64,000 nt of DNA from the NCBI RefSeq assembly GCF_002288925.2, contig NW_022098062.1:7695681-7759680 (forward strand). The letters are read 5' to 3'. A program made the translations under genes and the position numbers. Below the pieces are notes generated by a model, which saw only the letters and a list, made by a program, of their open reading frames with translations, had not been told where the DNA came from and ran no database searches. Of this stretch, positions 34,150 to 44,729 are shown piece after piece (the stretch's first letter is position 1; each line of letters opens with the position of its first letter). Source of the stretch: Delphinapterus leucas. Taxonomy: Eukaryota; Chordata; Mammalia; Artiodactyla; Monodontidae.

Positions 34150-34740
34150 CAAACACAAAACAACATATGCACACGGCCACTCAGTGAAGCACTATTTGTA
34201 GCAGTAAAATATTGGAAACAACCAAAATGTCTATCTATGAAAGACTGAATAAATAAACTATGATTTATCCCCTGACAGCTCAGTACTATATAGAAGTAAG
34301 AAAGAATGGAGAAAATCTCCATTAGCTGACATGGAGAGATTTCTGGGATATATTGTTATATTTTAATTAAAACATAATTTAGATTTTCTTTAAAAATACA
34401 AAACATATACATATTATTTGTATCTTTACATATTACATGATATATTATTCATAGATATATAGATATATAAATAGATATAGATATTAGAATACTATTTTTT
34501 TTTTTTGGTAAGAAAGACGGGCTTATTTTTGCAAAAAGAAACACAAGAAAGATGAATTAGAAGTCAGTTATCTTAGTGGGTGAGTGAAAATGGGGAGGAA
34601 AAGATGGGGATGGAAGTGAGACTTCCCTAAATGCAACTTTTGCATGATTTTGACTATTGAGCCATGTAACCCTTTTGCATATTCAAAAGTAAAATTACAA
34701 CAAAAAAGGATGAAAAAAGCAGATCCAAAAAGTGAATGCA
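34150..34740 (+). mobile_element. L1M 3' end
   Basis: Contains cactatttgtagcagtaaaa, ttggaaacaaccaaaatgtc and aaagtaaaattacaacaaaa, fitting the ORF2 end and 3' UTR of an old L1. It abuts ORF1 sequence, which implies a large internal deletion or an independent copy. Confidence 0.7.
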
Positions 34741-35190
34741 AACAGATATAAATGAACCTAACAAAATATTGGAAGCAACCTAAATGCCTGTCCATAAAAG
34801 ATTGTGTGATTTATCATATCACAGTATAGTACTATACGGTATTATTTAGCAGTAACACAATCACACACAGAAAAAGAACTTTCGAAGTAGCTCTGAAACA
34901 TAGCACTCTGGTTGTATACACTCGTGGCATATATTCTAAGATATTTAAAGAAGCAAAAATATCTGAACATTATTTCGTAAGTTTGCTATTAAAGGTGGTA
35001 TTGGTAAATCTGAAACTCTTTATTGTACATAGTAAATGTATAAGTGAATAAATATAGCTATGTTTTGGGGAATGGGGTTCTCAACGTGGACAGGGGAGAG
35101 TCAAATTTGGAATGGGTGAAGGTGGGTGGTGTTCGATTTCATCTGCAGATATTAATTATAAACTCACAATTCTGTAATGTTCCCTAGCTC
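34741..35190 (+). mobile_element. L1M 3' end, another copy
   Basis: A second 3' end in the same orientation repeats the motif (ttggaagcaacctaaatgcc, then tccataaaagattgtgtga). This makes two L1 tails in tandem. Confidence 0.65.
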
Positions 35191-36124
35191 TGTCCACTGA
35201 AAGGGCCTAAAGGAAATGACTCCCAGCATATTAAATGATATCCTCAGAGAAGCTTCATTTCCATGCCTAGTTCTCCACTCCATTCCCAGCCACTTCCCAT
35301 ACATGACAATTTCCTTTGGTTTCTGATTTATCCTTATTTAGTTTCTTTTTGCAAAATAAGCAAAAACATACATAAGTATACAAAACATCCTCATTTCTCC
35401 TTTCTTACACAGAAGTTGGCATATAATGAAACTTCATGCCCAGCACTTGATTTCTAAATACCAGTCCTCACTAAAAGTAGTCTCCTTAAAAAATGACTGA
35501 TTCCATATCTGAGGAGTAGAAATTACAAAGTAAGCTTAGAACATTTTTTGTGCTAGAAAGCAAGGGAGACTCAAAGGCTGAAGAGGATATAAACAAAGGA
35601 CATAGGAGCTAGCTTGAAAGGGCTCTGATTAGAAAAATGTTGGATAATTTGAACATCAAAATTAGTAGTGAAGGTAATAGGCCATAATATATTGAATTTA
35701 AAAAATCCATAAATTCATAGACATACTCAAAGAGAGCTAGAAAAGGTGAGGGGGGATGAAGAATAAAGTTCTTTATGGGAGCTTGCCATCTAAGAAAGAC
35801 AGAAAGGATGAGAATTAGAAAAATCATGATTTTGCAGTCATCAATATAATCATTGCTTCCAGCAAGGATCCTCAGTGGATGCTAAACCGGATTGGATTAA
35901 AGATTGTTGGGGCACAGTACATTTACAAGATTTCAAAGTCTCACCCACCCTTATCCCCCACCCTCACACCCCAGTTTACTTCTTACATATAAAGATAGTG
36001 AGCTATGTTTAAAATAGAAAGATCTGGAATACACCACCTTACCCAAGTGATCAAATTTAGCAACACCAGTAATGAAACTACCTGATGTTATATGCCTCCT
36101 TACTCAATGCATGACAAGTATACA
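35191..36124. other. No gene; unassigned AT-rich sequence
   Basis: No ORF of note and no repeat I can name with confidence. Parts at 35610-36060 resemble old LINE 3' sequence but the match is too weak to call. Confidence 0.4.
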
Positions 36125-36290
36125 ATATCAAAGATGTAGTATTATTGCTAAATATATATTGAATATATATATGCATATATATACATATATTCTTGCTAAA
36201 TATCTATATTCAGTACTATATATATATAATATATTTTATACATATAATATATATATAAATAAAATATATTATATATATATACTGACCCCA
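36125..36290. repeat. AT-rich (TA)n region
   Basis: Imperfect TATA and ATATAT runs, including several palindromic ATATAT stretches. The forward ORF across it is low complexity. Confidence 0.85.
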
Positions 36291-36369
36291 AGTCTAAGCA
36301 TGAAGAAGTAATCATACAAAATCCAAATTGAGGCACTCTACCAAAAAGCTAGCTTAAATTCTTTAAAAT

Positions 36370-36870
36370 GAAGAGGTGAGGGAGTGTTGTAGATGAAAAA
36401 AGACTAAGGATAAATGATAACCGCATTCAGTACTTGATCCCTGATAGGATTTGGGACTGGGGGAGGGGCAAACAACTTTAATGGAAATGTTTGGATCAAT
36501 TAGGGTAAACTGAAAATGGGCTATACATTAAATAGTATTATTGTATTAACATTAAATCTTTTGGGTATAATAATGGTGTTGTGCTCATGTAGGAAAATAG
36601 TCTTATTCTTAGAAGAATCATGCTGGTAGTTTAGGGATGAAGTGTCAGGATGTCTGCAACTTACCTTCCAGTGATTGAGAAATAAAAATATATGTGCATA
36701 GAGTGAAAGACACAGAGAGAGCTAAAGCAAGAGTGAGAGAGAGAGAGAAAGCAAGTACAAATATGGCAAAATAACAGCAATTGATAAATTAAATGTGAGT
36801 ATATATTGATGTTTATTGCAATTTTTCTCTAGATTTGAAATTTTTCAAAATAAAAACTTGAAAACATATA
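36370..36870 (+). mobile_element. Old LINE 3' end (L1M-like)
   Basis: The ending tagatttgaaatttttcaaaataaaaactt resembles the tail of an old L1 3' UTR. The GA-rich patch at 36715-36750 fits the same kind of element. Family uncertain. Confidence 0.45.
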
Positions 36871-37700
36871 CAAAAGTTAGAAATAGTTTGTAGACTTGTA
36901 AATGAGTGAAAATGGGAAATTGAAATATATTGTAGCATGATTTGTAACTATAACCATGTAAATTACTTCTATTGTAAATAACTGAGTAGCCAAGCTACAG
37001 CTAAGAAGGATGATAAAACTATAAAATGTAAAAAGAAAAAATAATAAAATGTTATGTGATTTTGAGTATTAAGAAAAAGTGTATAATTTCAATAAAGAAA
37101 ATTCAATTTTCTCATGTCTCCACTAATAAAGCATTGAAAAATGTAAACACTACCATTTTGCTCTTTTAGTTCAAGACAGAGGATTTACCATATGCATTTA
37201 GCTCTGCTCTCCTCCGGATTCCAGATTTATTTTATTTTAGCTTTTCAAATGAGCGCATGAGGACTTAGACTGGAGAGGTAACTACAGTAACAAAATTCTG
37301 AAAGCTAAAAAATGGATGGGCAGATAGTGCCTAACTCAGCAGCTGAGAAGTCACTGCATCCTAAACCTTTGTGATGGGGAAAACCACAAAGCAAGTCAGT
37401 TTACATTGCAGAGCCCATAAAAGAGGTTCAGAAGTAGGCAACACAAGGTATTTTGGGAAGTGGGGGGTGAAGGTGGCTTAAAAAGAGAAGGACTGGCTAC
37501 ATGTTTATTTTAAAAAGCTGTATCTCTCTTGCACTCTTAGTAGCCATGAGTCTGTCCCTTCCCCATAAACTGGAGGTTTATCCTCTGGAAAGCATAAAAC
37601 AGGCATGTTGAGGGTAAGAGTACCATACTGAAAATAGAGAGATTAAATTAAAGTTTACATCAGACTACTGAGAACTGGCCTCCAAACTTCTTTTTCCACT
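36871..37700. other. No gene or clear repeat
   Basis: AT-rich unique sequence; no recognisable ORF or repeat. Confidence 0.45.
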
Positions 37701-38560
37701 TGTCTTCCAGTAAGCTGGGAGCCAGGCATTTAACAACCAAACAGGGAATTCGAAGTCCAGGCTAAAGTGACCATCCCCCAAAGAGACTTAAAGATAGTGA
37801 CACAGGGGGTTCCCCCATACTACAGCCCAGACAGATCACACTAACAGGAGAGCCACAGTTGACAATTTCCACCACATAACCAAAGTGCCCCAGGCGTAGA
37901 TATAAACAACCAAGGATCATGAACATTTGAGAAAACATTTAATGTGAAAAAAGGAGATCAAAATAACAAGGGGATGGAGGAGGGGATAACTAAGGAAACA
38001 GAAACAATTCAAGACAACAAACCTTAATTAAAAAACTATCCTCAGGGCTTCCCTGGTGGCACAGTGGTTGAGAGTCCGCCTGCTAATGCAGGGTACACGG
38101 GTTCGTGCCCCGGTCCAGGGAGATCCCACGTGCCGCGGAGCGGCTAGGTCCATGAGCCATGGCCTCTGAGGCTGCGCGTCCGGAGCCTGTGCTCCGCAAT
38201 GGGAGAGGCCACAACAGTGAGAGGCCCACGTACCGCAAAACAACAACAACAACAACAACAACAAAAAACAACTATCCTTAAAATCCTCAGAAACAGCGAC
38301 CATATTGTATCAATGAAACAAGAATAGAATGCTGTAAGAATGGAACATACAGAAAATTTTAAAACTCAATAAAAGTAATAGATACAATTGAGGAAAAAGG
38401 CCCAGTAATTAGAACAAAAATGCAAGTAGAAAAATAGGAGAGGAAAAATATAAGAAAATTTGAGAACTAATCCAGCATTCAGAAAATGCAGTTTCAAAGA
38501 AAAAGCAAAGACAACGAAGGGGAGGAAATCATTAAGATAATAAAATAATAATTTAAGAAG
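37701..38560 (+). mobile_element. L1M leader/ORF1-like debris hosting a SINE
   Basis: A-rich sequence on both sides of the SINE (38046-38266) resembles decayed L1 leader and ORF1. The similarity is compositional rather than motif-based, so confidence is low. Confidence 0.35.
38046..38266 (+). mobile_element. CHR SINE (tRNA-derived, cetacean)
   Basis: ggcttccctggtggcacagt, B box ggttcgtgcccc at about 38100, and a 3' tail made of (AAC)n repeats. The flanks repeat aactatcct (left end about 38043, right about 38268), a target duplication. Confidence 0.94.
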
Positions 38561-38574
38561 TCCATGGCCAACTC

Positions 38575-39355
38575 TCTATTCTTTACCACCCCTCCACATC
38601 TGCGACTCCTCAGATCTTGCCCGACTCTTCTGATGACACCTTCCTCTTTCCTGTTGCTCAGAAAAAGAAACTGTCATCAATTCTGATTCTTTTCTCTCTC
38701 ACATAAGCCCACATCCATACGACCCCCAAATCTTGCTGGTCCGAACTTCAAAGAGAACCAGAGCTTGGCCAAATGTTTCCCATTTCATTCTGAGTGAAAA
38801 CCAAAGCATGTTTAATGGAACATAAGGCCCTAGGTGATCTGACACCTCTTACCTCTCTCCTCTTATCTCTTACCTCCTCTTATCTCCTCTGCTGGCCCCT
38901 CTGCTCACTCTGCTCCAGTGACACTACTCTTCTGTGGTCCCTTGAGTCCACCAGACATGCTCTATCCTGACAGCCTTCACCCTTGCGTCATGTCCATATG
39001 TTCTTCCAGATATCAGTACAGTTTGTCCCCTTAGCTCTTTCAGGACTTAACTCAAATGTCACCTTGGTGGGACTCTCCTTGATCACCTTACTTAAAACTG
39101 CAACTATCCCAACTCTCTACCCCCCCAGAATTCCTTTTCCCTCCTCCCCATTTTATTTTTCTCCGTAGTGTTTGTCATCATATAACACACCGGCTGTTTT
39201 ACTGTGTTTGTTTATGATCTTTCCCTTTTAGTAGAATGGAAGCTCCCTGAGGGCTGGGAGTTTTCACTGTTTTACTTCCTGTTGTGTCACCAGCATAGAG
39301 AACAATGCATGGAGCTTAGGAAGCACTCCATAAATATTTGGGGAATGAATTATTG
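38575..39355 (+). mobile_element. L2 LINE 3' part
   Basis: Forward L2: the end of ORF2 (cataaggccctaggtgatct, aaatgtcaccttggtggga) then the 3' UTR (agtagaatggaagctccctg, aatatttggggaatgaatta). The forward ORF at 38983-39168 is a short remnant. Confidence 0.88.
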
Positions 39356-39640
39356 AATAAATGACTGCTCGCTGAGTGCACAGCACAATGGATGGAAATA
39401 GATCTATACCAAGAATATGGTAAGGAGGAAGAGGAAAAAAAGACCCTATAACTTGCAAAAAATAGGTCATTTATAAAGGATGGAGAATCAGAATGGCATC
39501 AGTCTTTCAACAGTAATAACAGAAGGTAAATGCAATGGAGTAATTTCTTCAAAATTCCTAAAAAAAAAAAAATCCTTTCTAGAAATCTATATCCAAAATA
39601 TCAATTAAATATAAATGTACACTAAAGACACTTACAAACA
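39356..39640 (+). mobile_element. Ancient L1 ORF2 fragment
   Basis: The sequence ggcatcagtctttcaacagt, then gcaatggagtaatttcttc and gaaatctatatccaaaatat resembles a segment of old L1 ORF2. Confidence 0.5.
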
Positions 39641-39644
39641 TGCC

Positions 39645-39830
39645 TTAAGGCCTTTGTACCAGTTAGTCCCTCTTCATGAAATATTCTTCCCCCAAATAAC
39701 ATTACAGTTAACTGCTACACCTCCTTTAAGTCTTTTCTCACATGTCAGCTTCTCAACAAGGCTACCCTGAGTTCCTCTAACTCTGGCCTAGTGCCCTCGA
39801 TCCCAATACTCCCCTAAGATCCAGACAAGA
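39645..39830 (+). mobile_element. L2 fragment
   Basis: The sequence ttaaggcctttgtaccagtt, then atgaaatattcttcccccaa and ctcacatgtcagcttctcaa follows L2 ORF2 near its C-terminus. Confidence 0.6.
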
Positions 39831-39872
39831 GGGCCTCTGGCCTGGGTCTAGGTTTTGTAGGGCCCATTGCAT

Positions 39873-39934
<62 letters not shown>
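39873..39934. repeat. (CA)n microsatellite
   Basis: About 26 uninterrupted CA units at 39883-39934 with imperfect units at the left. It is probably length-polymorphic. Confidence 0.97.
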
Positions 39935-39936
<2 letters not shown>

Positions 39937-40515
39937 TATTTTAAAATATATGCATACCTCTGTCAATTGGAATCTGGTCCTCCAAGCTGGCCCGGCACTC
40001 TCTCTAACTGTCAATGTCCACTCTCAATACTAATGCCATTCAGGCCCCAGGAAAATGTATCTCTCCATCTCTTTCTTTCTGTCCTTGAAATAAAAGGAAA
40101 CTATATCTGAAAACATGAAGTTTTGTGGACTGGGTCATTGTCAAGATCAAAGAGGGACACTGCTTTGGAGTTCAGGTAGAATTTGAGCTGCAGAAACACT
40201 TAAACAAGAGACTAATTAACTTGTCAAATCTTTTCTCTCAGATAGCGTGCATACAGTAGATTCTTACTTAAGACAGTAAGAAAGTGCTAGAAAGTACATT
40301 TTCTAGCACATCATTTTATTACTTTTCTTTGAATTCCAATTTGTGGTTCTAAGGTACTCACAAAATCAAGAGATACCCACAGCAGTTGCACATGGCAGCT
40401 GAAGAATATTTTGCAATATGAAATGATCCACATTGCTCTTAAAGTTGTATATATCTAGGTCTACGTAAAACATAAGTCAGGTGTGATGCTAATTAAATGG
40501 GTCCTTACCTGATCT
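39935..40515. other. No gene or clear repeat
   Basis: Unique sequence. It contains one perfect 10-bp inverted repeat (40284-40309) described separately. Confidence 0.5.
40284..40309. repeat. Perfect 10-bp inverted repeat
   Basis: gtgctagaaa (40284-40293), a 6-base spacer, then tttctagcac (40300-40309). It could form a small hairpin. No terminator or RNA gene context surrounds it. Confidence 0.9.
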
Positions 40516-40519
40516 CTTG

Positions 40520-40815
40520 CTTCAGGCTCCACAGATGTCAGGGGCAGGGCTGATCCCCTCATCCTTCTGTATTTTTTCTTTCTCCTTGGCACTTACCACT
40601 TTCTAAAATACTATATAATTGACATATTCATTATGTTTATTTTTGTCATTAGACTTTCTCTTCTACAATGTAAGATCCTCAAAGGCAGGAATCTTGGAAT
40701 ATTATTCACTGAGGAGTCTCAAATACCTAGAACAGTGCCCAACACTTAAAACACAATTCCTTCCTAGAATTCTTCATAAGAGCTCAATGAAGCTGAATGA
40801 ATTAATGCGTGGCTT
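40520..40815 (+). mobile_element. L2 LINE 3' end
   Basis: The sequence cttggcacttaccactttct, caatgtaagatcctcaaagg and acctagaacagtgcccaaca is a forward L2 3' UTR. Confidence 0.82.
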
Positions 40816-41376
40816 AATTCTATGTGTTTTCTTTTAAGAAGCAACTGAAGCATGCGCACCCCCAAACAAGGGCTAAATCAAATAATAGGAAGACATGGGG
40901 TTCAAAATCCACGGATCATGTATAAGAGAGACTCAAAGGGCCTATCCAGGATGATGAGGAAAGAAAAGCCCAGCAGCTGTGCAACAGGTGGGAGGCTGAC
41001 AGGTCCAGACTGGAGCAACTTACAAGGCTCCCGAGAGATTTCAAGAAGATGAAACTGACTCAATAACTAAGATGGTGGAATATATCAAAAGGAAATTTAT
41101 GCAACTGAGGAAGTATTTGATGTTGAATTATTGACAGTAACAGGGAAAAACAACAAGCAAGACAATTATTAACTCCAGGGAACAACATGTTTGACAGAGA
41201 GGAAAAGTTGGCACATGGTGTACCCCATGGCCTATAACAGTCATAATAACATAAGCACAGAACATCAATGTGAGTGTGTCATGGGGGACCGGGGAGGACG
41301 ACAACCAAACCCTTATTTTCCATATGGGGAGTCAAGGGATTATGCCTGAAACAAGAAACTCAAGAAGCAGTAATAT
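40816..41376. other. No gene or clear repeat
   Basis: A-rich unique sequence ahead of the L1 insertion. The ORF at 40852-41052 resembles no protein I know. Confidence 0.45.
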
Positions 41377-41381
41377 AAGAA

Positions 41382-42089
41382 ATGTATTTGCAGCTCATGC
41401 AGCTCAATAACAAAAACACAAACAACCCAATCCAAAAATGGGCAGAAGACCTAAATAGACATTTCTCCAAAGAAGATATACAGACTGCCAACAAACACAT
41501 GAAAGAATGCTCAACATCATTAATCATTAGAGAAATGCAAATCAAAACTACAATGAGATATCATCTCACACCAGTCAGAATGGCCATCATCAAAAAATCT
41601 AGAAACGATAAATGCTGGAGAGGGTGTGGAGAAAAGGGAACACTCTTACACTGCTGGTGGGAATGTGAATTGGTACAGCCACTATGGAGAACAGTATGGA
41701 GGTTCCTTAAAAAACTAAAAATAGAACTACCATACGACCCAGCAATCCCACTACTGGGCATATACCTTGAGAAAACCATAATTCAAAAAGAGTCATGTAC
41801 CAAAATGTTCATTGCAGCTCTATTTACAATAGCCAGGAGATGGAAACAACCTAAGTGTCCATCATCAGATGAATGGATAAAGAAGATGTGGCACATATAT
41901 ACAATGGAATATTACTCAGCCATAAAAGGAAACGAAATTGAGCTATTTGTAATGAGGTGGATAGACCTAGAGTCTGTCATACAGAGTGAAGTAAGTCAGA
42001 AAGAGAGAGACAAATACCGTATGCTAACACATATATGGAACTTAAGGGAAAAAAATGTCATGAAGAACCTAGGGGTAAGACAGGAATAA
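41382..42089 (+). pseudogene. L1 ORF2 C-terminal remnant, 235 codons open
   Basis: This is the C-terminal end of the L1 ORF2 polyprotein (endonuclease plus reverse transcriptase, full length about 1,275 residues in mammals). About 230 residues remain open, with no endonuclease or catalytic RT motifs. The cysteine motif C-x3-C-x7-H-x4-C sits at residues 78-95 (C78, C82, H90, C95), as in active L1s. Downstream are [12 protein letters not shown] and [18 protein letters not shown]. The first few codons come from flanking DNA. It has no promoter of its own and cannot retrotranspose. Confidence 0.93.
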
Positions 42090-42421
42090 AGACACAGACC
42101 TACTACAGAATGGACTTGAGGATATGGAGAGGGAGAAGGGTAAGCTGTGACAAAGCAATAGAGAGGCATGGACATATATACACTACCAAACGTAAGGTAG
42201 ATAGCTAGTGGGAAGCAGCCGCATAGCACAGGGAGATCAGTTCGGTGCTTTGTGACCGCCTGGAGGGGTGGGATAGAGAGAGTGGGAGGGAGACACAAGA
42301 GGGAGGGGATATGGGAACATATGCATATGTATAACTGATTCACTTTGTTATACAGCAGAAACTAACACACCATTGTAAAGCAATTATACTCCAATAAAGA
42401 TGTAAAAAAAAAAAAGAAAGA
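41391..42421 (+). mobile_element. L1, 5'-truncated, young
   Basis: Starts within ORF2 (ctcatgcagctcaataacaa), runs through its end at 42089 and the full 3' UTR to a poly(A) tail at about 42404-42415. A 14-bp target duplication with one mismatch flanks it: aagaaatgtatttg at 41377-41390 and aagaaatgtttttg at 42422-42435. The intact coding region and clear duplication indicate a fairly recent insertion. Confidence 0.95.
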
Positions 42422-42435
42422 AAGAAATGTTTTTG

Positions 42436-43800
42436 GCAATATGGAGATAAATACCCAAAGAATCGGCTAAGAGGCGACAGATTGATTGTTTCTGGAAAGA
42501 GGGAAATGGAGGGGTGGGCATGGGGGAGGATTTTAGTTTTTCATAATAAGCCTGGAGGAATAACTGATTCTCTAAACTATATGCATGTAAGACTGTAATA
42601 AAAATAAAAACTAGATTAAACGTAAGCAAAGCCCACCACAAATCACATGCATATATAGACATATAGATGTACATGGATCAAGAGGTGTGCGTGCCAACCA
42701 CAGAGATCGGTTACTTTCCTCTTAGTGAAGGAGTGAGATGTGGGCGTGGCGAGGAGGGTGGGTGAGGAGGAGGTGGATGACCCGTGTTTTGCTCCATTTA
42801 CTTCAATATTGGTTTTGGTCTCAAAGAAAATGCACTCATGTATAATTCGAGAAATTAGACAAAAAGATACATATGGGCAAAAGAATGACATTTGGAAGAA
42901 GTATCAAATTAACAGTTAATCTGAGGCAGCCCTTTATCTAACTGTAAATTGGAATAGGAGACAGAGAAGGGGAAAAAGCAAGAGCGTTCAGTGGAGATTG
43001 GAAAATGACGACTGGAGTCCTCCAGAGCCCTGGGAGAGGACTTTCAATCCTGAATGCAGACATGCAACTTCAGGGTTCTATAGAGGCACGGTACTTTTGC
43101 AGAGAGACTGGTCCTCACACTGCATCTTTGATGAAACCCCAAATCATCCCCTCCTGGCTGAATGTAACAGCAAAACTCCCCCCCCACAATCCCATCCCCA
43201 GAATTTAGGTTTGCCTCACTCTGTGGGTTGGGTTTTTTCTAAAGGAAGGAAAGTACCTTCCTAGGAATAAGCTGCATCATGTCCGCCTCCTGCCCTCTGG
43301 CCAGCCTCACAGATGGACCACTCTGGCCAGCAGCCATACAGTGCTGCCCTTGAGTGTTCTCAGCCCACTCAGCCCTGGCCTGCTCCCCTGCCAGAGACCC
43401 CTGGGAGCTGTAATGTCGTGGGCCATTACAGCAGAACATTGCCTCTGCTGCAGGGGCAGCTGGCTCGCCCCTGGAGAGCTGGGCCTCAGCAGATGTTACA
43501 CCTCCCTCCCCACCATCACCAATGAGCAGGGGGAGGGTGTCTCTTACTGGATAGATCAGGGCCATCCGGCAGGCCAGCAGGATGCCTGAAAGGCAGTGCC
43601 TTTACCTAAATGAACACTTCTTGCATAACGGTAGGTCAGAAAAGAAAACATGATGGTTTGTGGGTTTTGCTTGATTTTTGTTTGGGGTGGGGTGACTGAG
43701 GAAGAAAAGGGACTGTCAAATCACAACAAGTTATTATCCATCTAGGCACACATTAAGCCTTGCTAATTTCATGTATAGACTCAATCAACACTAGTTGAGA
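42436..43800. other. Mostly unique; possible old L1 3' end at left
   Basis: The first 200 bases (atttctggaaagagggaaa, then taaaaataaaaact near 42600) may be an L1M 3' end that the young L1 entered. From 42640 to 43800 the sequence is unique and GC-richer. The ORFs at 43239-43589 overlap on both strands and have no recognisable product. Confidence 0.4.
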
Positions 43801-43805
43801 AACAG

Positions 43806-44045
43806 TCATAATAACTAACGTTTGTTGGATACTGAATTGCACACCATGCTCCATGCTGATTCTTCATATCTATCATCTCAGCTAATCATCACAAACTTAG
43901 GAAGTAAGTTCTGTGATTGCCCTAATTTTATAGATGAGGCAGTGAGACTTGGGTTAAATAACTGGCCCAAGATGACAAAGCCCGAGTGCTAGGATTGACC
44001 CATTTGTCCCTGGTTCTTGGATATTACACTCTACTACCTTCCAAA
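43806..44045 (-). mobile_element. MIR SINE
   Basis: Reverse MIR: aataactaacgtttgttgga, ctaattttatagatgaggca, then tgacaaagcccgagtgctag and attacactctactacctt. Confidence 0.82.
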
Positions 44046-44329
44046 CAATTAGAGGCTAGGTTTTGAGCTAGACACTCTAGGTCAATCAAAAAGCTTACGT
44101 TTACTTTAGGCTGTGGTCTTTCCAAACCATTTGGGGTTGGGGACGATGAAGTTAAGTATACGTGGCTGGGGTTAGGGTAGAAAGGCACTGGTTTGGGGGT
44201 AGCCCAGGTGGGCTTAGGGTAAAGGATGAGTCCACTTTGTCCTCACTCGTGGAATAGCAAATCCATTAACTGCATGCCTGTGTCTCATTGGCTTAGGAAC
44301 CATGCCAGACTGAGCATGCAAGAAGCTGG
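44046..44329. other. No gene or clear repeat
   Basis: Unique sequence, GT-rich at 44100-44220; nothing recognised. Confidence 0.5.
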
Positions 44330-44515
44330 CCTTCAGCCCCTGCAGCTGGGCAAGGTAAGGGCAGGCAGGCAGAAGCAATGGATGGGAGGGATTGAAATGG
44401 TCGGGACGGGAGAAGGAAGACTTAGAAGGTTAGTCAGTGAAGGTTACCTGAGATGCTATCAGAGCCACTGAAGACTTTTGAGTAGGGCAGGGTCATGATT
44501 TAAAATAGTTTTGGG
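44330..44515 (-). mobile_element. L2 fragment
   Basis: The plus strand reads agagccactgaagacttttg then agtagggcagggtcatgatt, the reverse complement of an L2 ORF2 segment. The SINE at 44516 interrupts or ends it. Confidence 0.55.
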
Positions 44516-44728
44516 GGGCTTTCCTGGTGGTGCAGTGGTTGAGAGTCTGCCTGCCGATGCAGGGGACATGGGTTCGTGCCCTGGTCCGGGAAGATTCCAC
44601 ATGCCACGGAGTGGCTGGGCCCGTGGGCCATGGCCACTGAGCCTGCGCATCCGGAGCCTGTGCTCTGCAACAGGAGAGGCCACAACGGTGAGAGGCCCGC
44701 GTACTGCAAAAAAAAAAAAGAAAGAAAA
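44516..44728 (+). mobile_element. CHR SINE (tRNA-derived, cetacean)
   Basis: ggctttcctggtggtgcagt, B box ggttcgtgccct at about 44572, and an A-rich tail (44708-44730). More CpG decay than the copies at 46430 and 55047 (cacggagtggctggg), suggesting a somewhat older insertion. The flanks share agttttg/agtttttg. Confidence 0.93.
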
Positions 44729-44729
44729 A

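Noticed and set aside
39873..39934. CRISPR-like or other periodic array
   Set aside because: It is a plain CA dinucleotide microsatellite with no spacers. The same applies to 53193-53221 and 2093-2151.
43239..43589. Overlapping ORFs of 70-108 codons on both strands
   Set aside because: Three frames are open over the same GC-rich stretch, which points to composition rather than coding.
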